A DNA stretch of 64,000 nt, from NCBI RefSeq assembly GCF_026241335.1, contig NZ_JAPHAV010000001.1, positions 1,298,005-1,362,004 on the forward strand, read 5' to 3'. Positions 63,298 through 64,000 of this stretch are shown here, one piece after another. The notes beneath the pieces were generated by a model that was given only the letters and a program-made list of their open reading frames with translations, had not been told where the DNA came from and did no database searches. A program made the position numbers and the translations under genes. The stretch's first letter is position 1; each line of letters begins with the position of its first letter. This DNA comes from Ochrobactrum chromiisoli. GTDB taxonomy: Bacteria > Pseudomonadota > Alphaproteobacteria > Rhizobiales > Rhizobiaceae.

Positions 63298-63918
63298 TCA
63301 AGTCTCTCGGTGTAAAGCAACGGTGCTGTCAACACTTGTCATCACTCCCAAAAAAGTCCCTAAAGGCAGATCATCATTAACACGCAGCCAATCCTGATAT
63401 CCAGTTGAGCTGCGACCTTTTACGAGAGATGAAGCTGGTGAAGGCTTGGAAAACGGAATATCGCGGGTCAACTCCAGATATTCCCCATGTGAAATAAGGC
63501 CGCCATCAGCCATTAATTGTTCACGCAGCTTTCTGACATTTAACGGTAAACTATCTGTAGCCCTGGCGTTTATTTTTGAACCAGCCTTGAGAGTGTAAGC
63601 ACCATCTTCATAGCGTAAAAATGCCTTCTCGTTTTTTCTGTTCGGTAGCGTTGCATAAAGATCAAACGGCGCTATTTCCGATACTTCACTTTGGTTTATT
63701 GATGCCGGGGAAGCTGTAATACGCTCCTGCACTGAGAATAAGTCGTAGCCAAGTGCCTCAAGCACATAGATCATGTTGCGAAGATAGGTTTGCATAGTTG
63801 CAATGTCTGCGCGTGGCAAATTTGAGCCGGTCGGCCGGTTAGAATTGGCAACGAGTGCCTTGCCACTATTATCTTTTAGAGCGTTTCCCTGCCTGATTGA
63901 ATCGGCAGGCTTTGCAAA
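63298..63918 (-). pseudogene. DUF4357 domain fragment, probably N-terminally truncated
   Basis: A DUF4357 C-terminal domain is clear: YTLKAGSKINARATDSLPLNVRKL, then HGEYLELTRDIPFSKPSPASSLVKGRSSTGYQDWL. In full-length proteins this domain usually follows a GIY-YIG-like nuclease region with a linker resembling the LPRADIATMQTYLRNMIYVLEALGYDLF seen here. The frame is open beyond the first plausible start (TTG 63819) for about 33 more codons that still look homologous (KALVANSNRPTGSNLPRADI), then stops at 63919-63921 inside a palindromic repeat. This looks like a gene truncated at a mosaic element. It could alternatively be a short expressed protein starting at 63819 (173 residues). Confidence 0.6.
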
Positions 63919-63966
63919 TCAGTCACTTTCTGATTCAAGCTATCTGCCGATGGAGGTCGGCAGATA
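63877..63966. repeat. Palindromic intergenic mosaic element (three hairpins)
   Basis: Starts TAGAGCG. First hairpin CCTGCC / GGCAGG (63888-63909), second AATCAG / CTGATT (63917-63935), third TATCTGCCGA / TCGGCAGATA (63941-63966). The TAGAGCG start and the AATCAG/CTGATT motif occur in the other elements of this window. Confidence 0.6.
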
Positions 63967-64000
63967 TGTCGCGAGCCCTTTCCATTGATCTTCGCATACG

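Overview
The window is a continuous stretch of alphaproteobacterial chromosome, best matched to the Brucellaceae (Ochrobactrum/Brucella and relatives). I infer this from the NDUFA12-type complex I subunit, the aroQ-accB-accC-aat cluster, the rne / amiC-mrcA-prfB block, the SUF cluster and the pcm-tolC-popZ-like-valS block. Many protein sequences also look typically rhizobial. Genes are densely packed on both strands. I saw no transposase, integrase, phage gene, plasmid gene or CRISPR array. The species cannot be fixed from the sequence alone.

Layout. 1-2.1 kb: end of gatB, a GNAT acetyltransferase, an NDUFA12-like gene and a DUF2155 protein. 2.1-7.6 kb (minus): M48/TPR protease, DsbA-like oxidoreductase, aroQ, accB, accC, aat. 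7.8-9.0 kb: a PLP aminotransferase. 9.1-11.8 kb (minus): RNase E with a long structured leader. 12.5-17.8 kb: amiC, mrcA and prfB, the last needing a programmed +1 frameshift. 17.8-25.7 kb: bcp, a large AsmA/DUF3971 protein, tyrS, anmK and a small hydrolase. 25.9-32.6 kb: a NifS-like desulfurase, then sufB-C-D-S-T.

32.6-38.6 kb: mosaic repeats, a glycosyltransferase beside tRNA-Thr, nadK, an RhlE-like helicase, then sufA with tfoX on the opposite strand, a small periplasmic protein and an HMA chaperone. 39-46.6 kb: pcm, tolC, a PopZ-like gene, valS and a FadL-type porin. 46.7-50.9 kb (minus): a beta-hydroxyacid dehydrogenase, a GST, and two permeases plus a binding protein of a polar amino acid ABC importer that has no ATPase gene here. 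51.2-54.4 kb (minus): moaA, an EamA transporter, mobA and mobB. 54.5-64 kb: a DUF971 protein, class I fumarase, an L,D-transpeptidase, a tandem cysteine-motif secreted protein, a lipoate ligase with a permuted domain order, an ABC-F ATPase with a hairpin-rich leader, a small periplasmic protein, tRNA-Arg, and a DUF4357 fragment cut off at a palindromic mosaic repeat.

Functional themes. Iron-sulfur biogenesis (suf, two desulfurases) sits in the same window as likely Fe-S users (MoaA, class I fumarase, complex I). The envelope is represented by amidase, PBP1a, L,D-transpeptidase, TolC, FadL and the AsmA-like protein. Translation is represented by gatB, aat, prfB, tyrS, valS and ABC-F. I found no clear new defence or mobile system. 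The least explained signals are the split SUF cluster, the dyads and hairpins at suf, ABC-F and fadL, and the tandem cysteine-motif protein.
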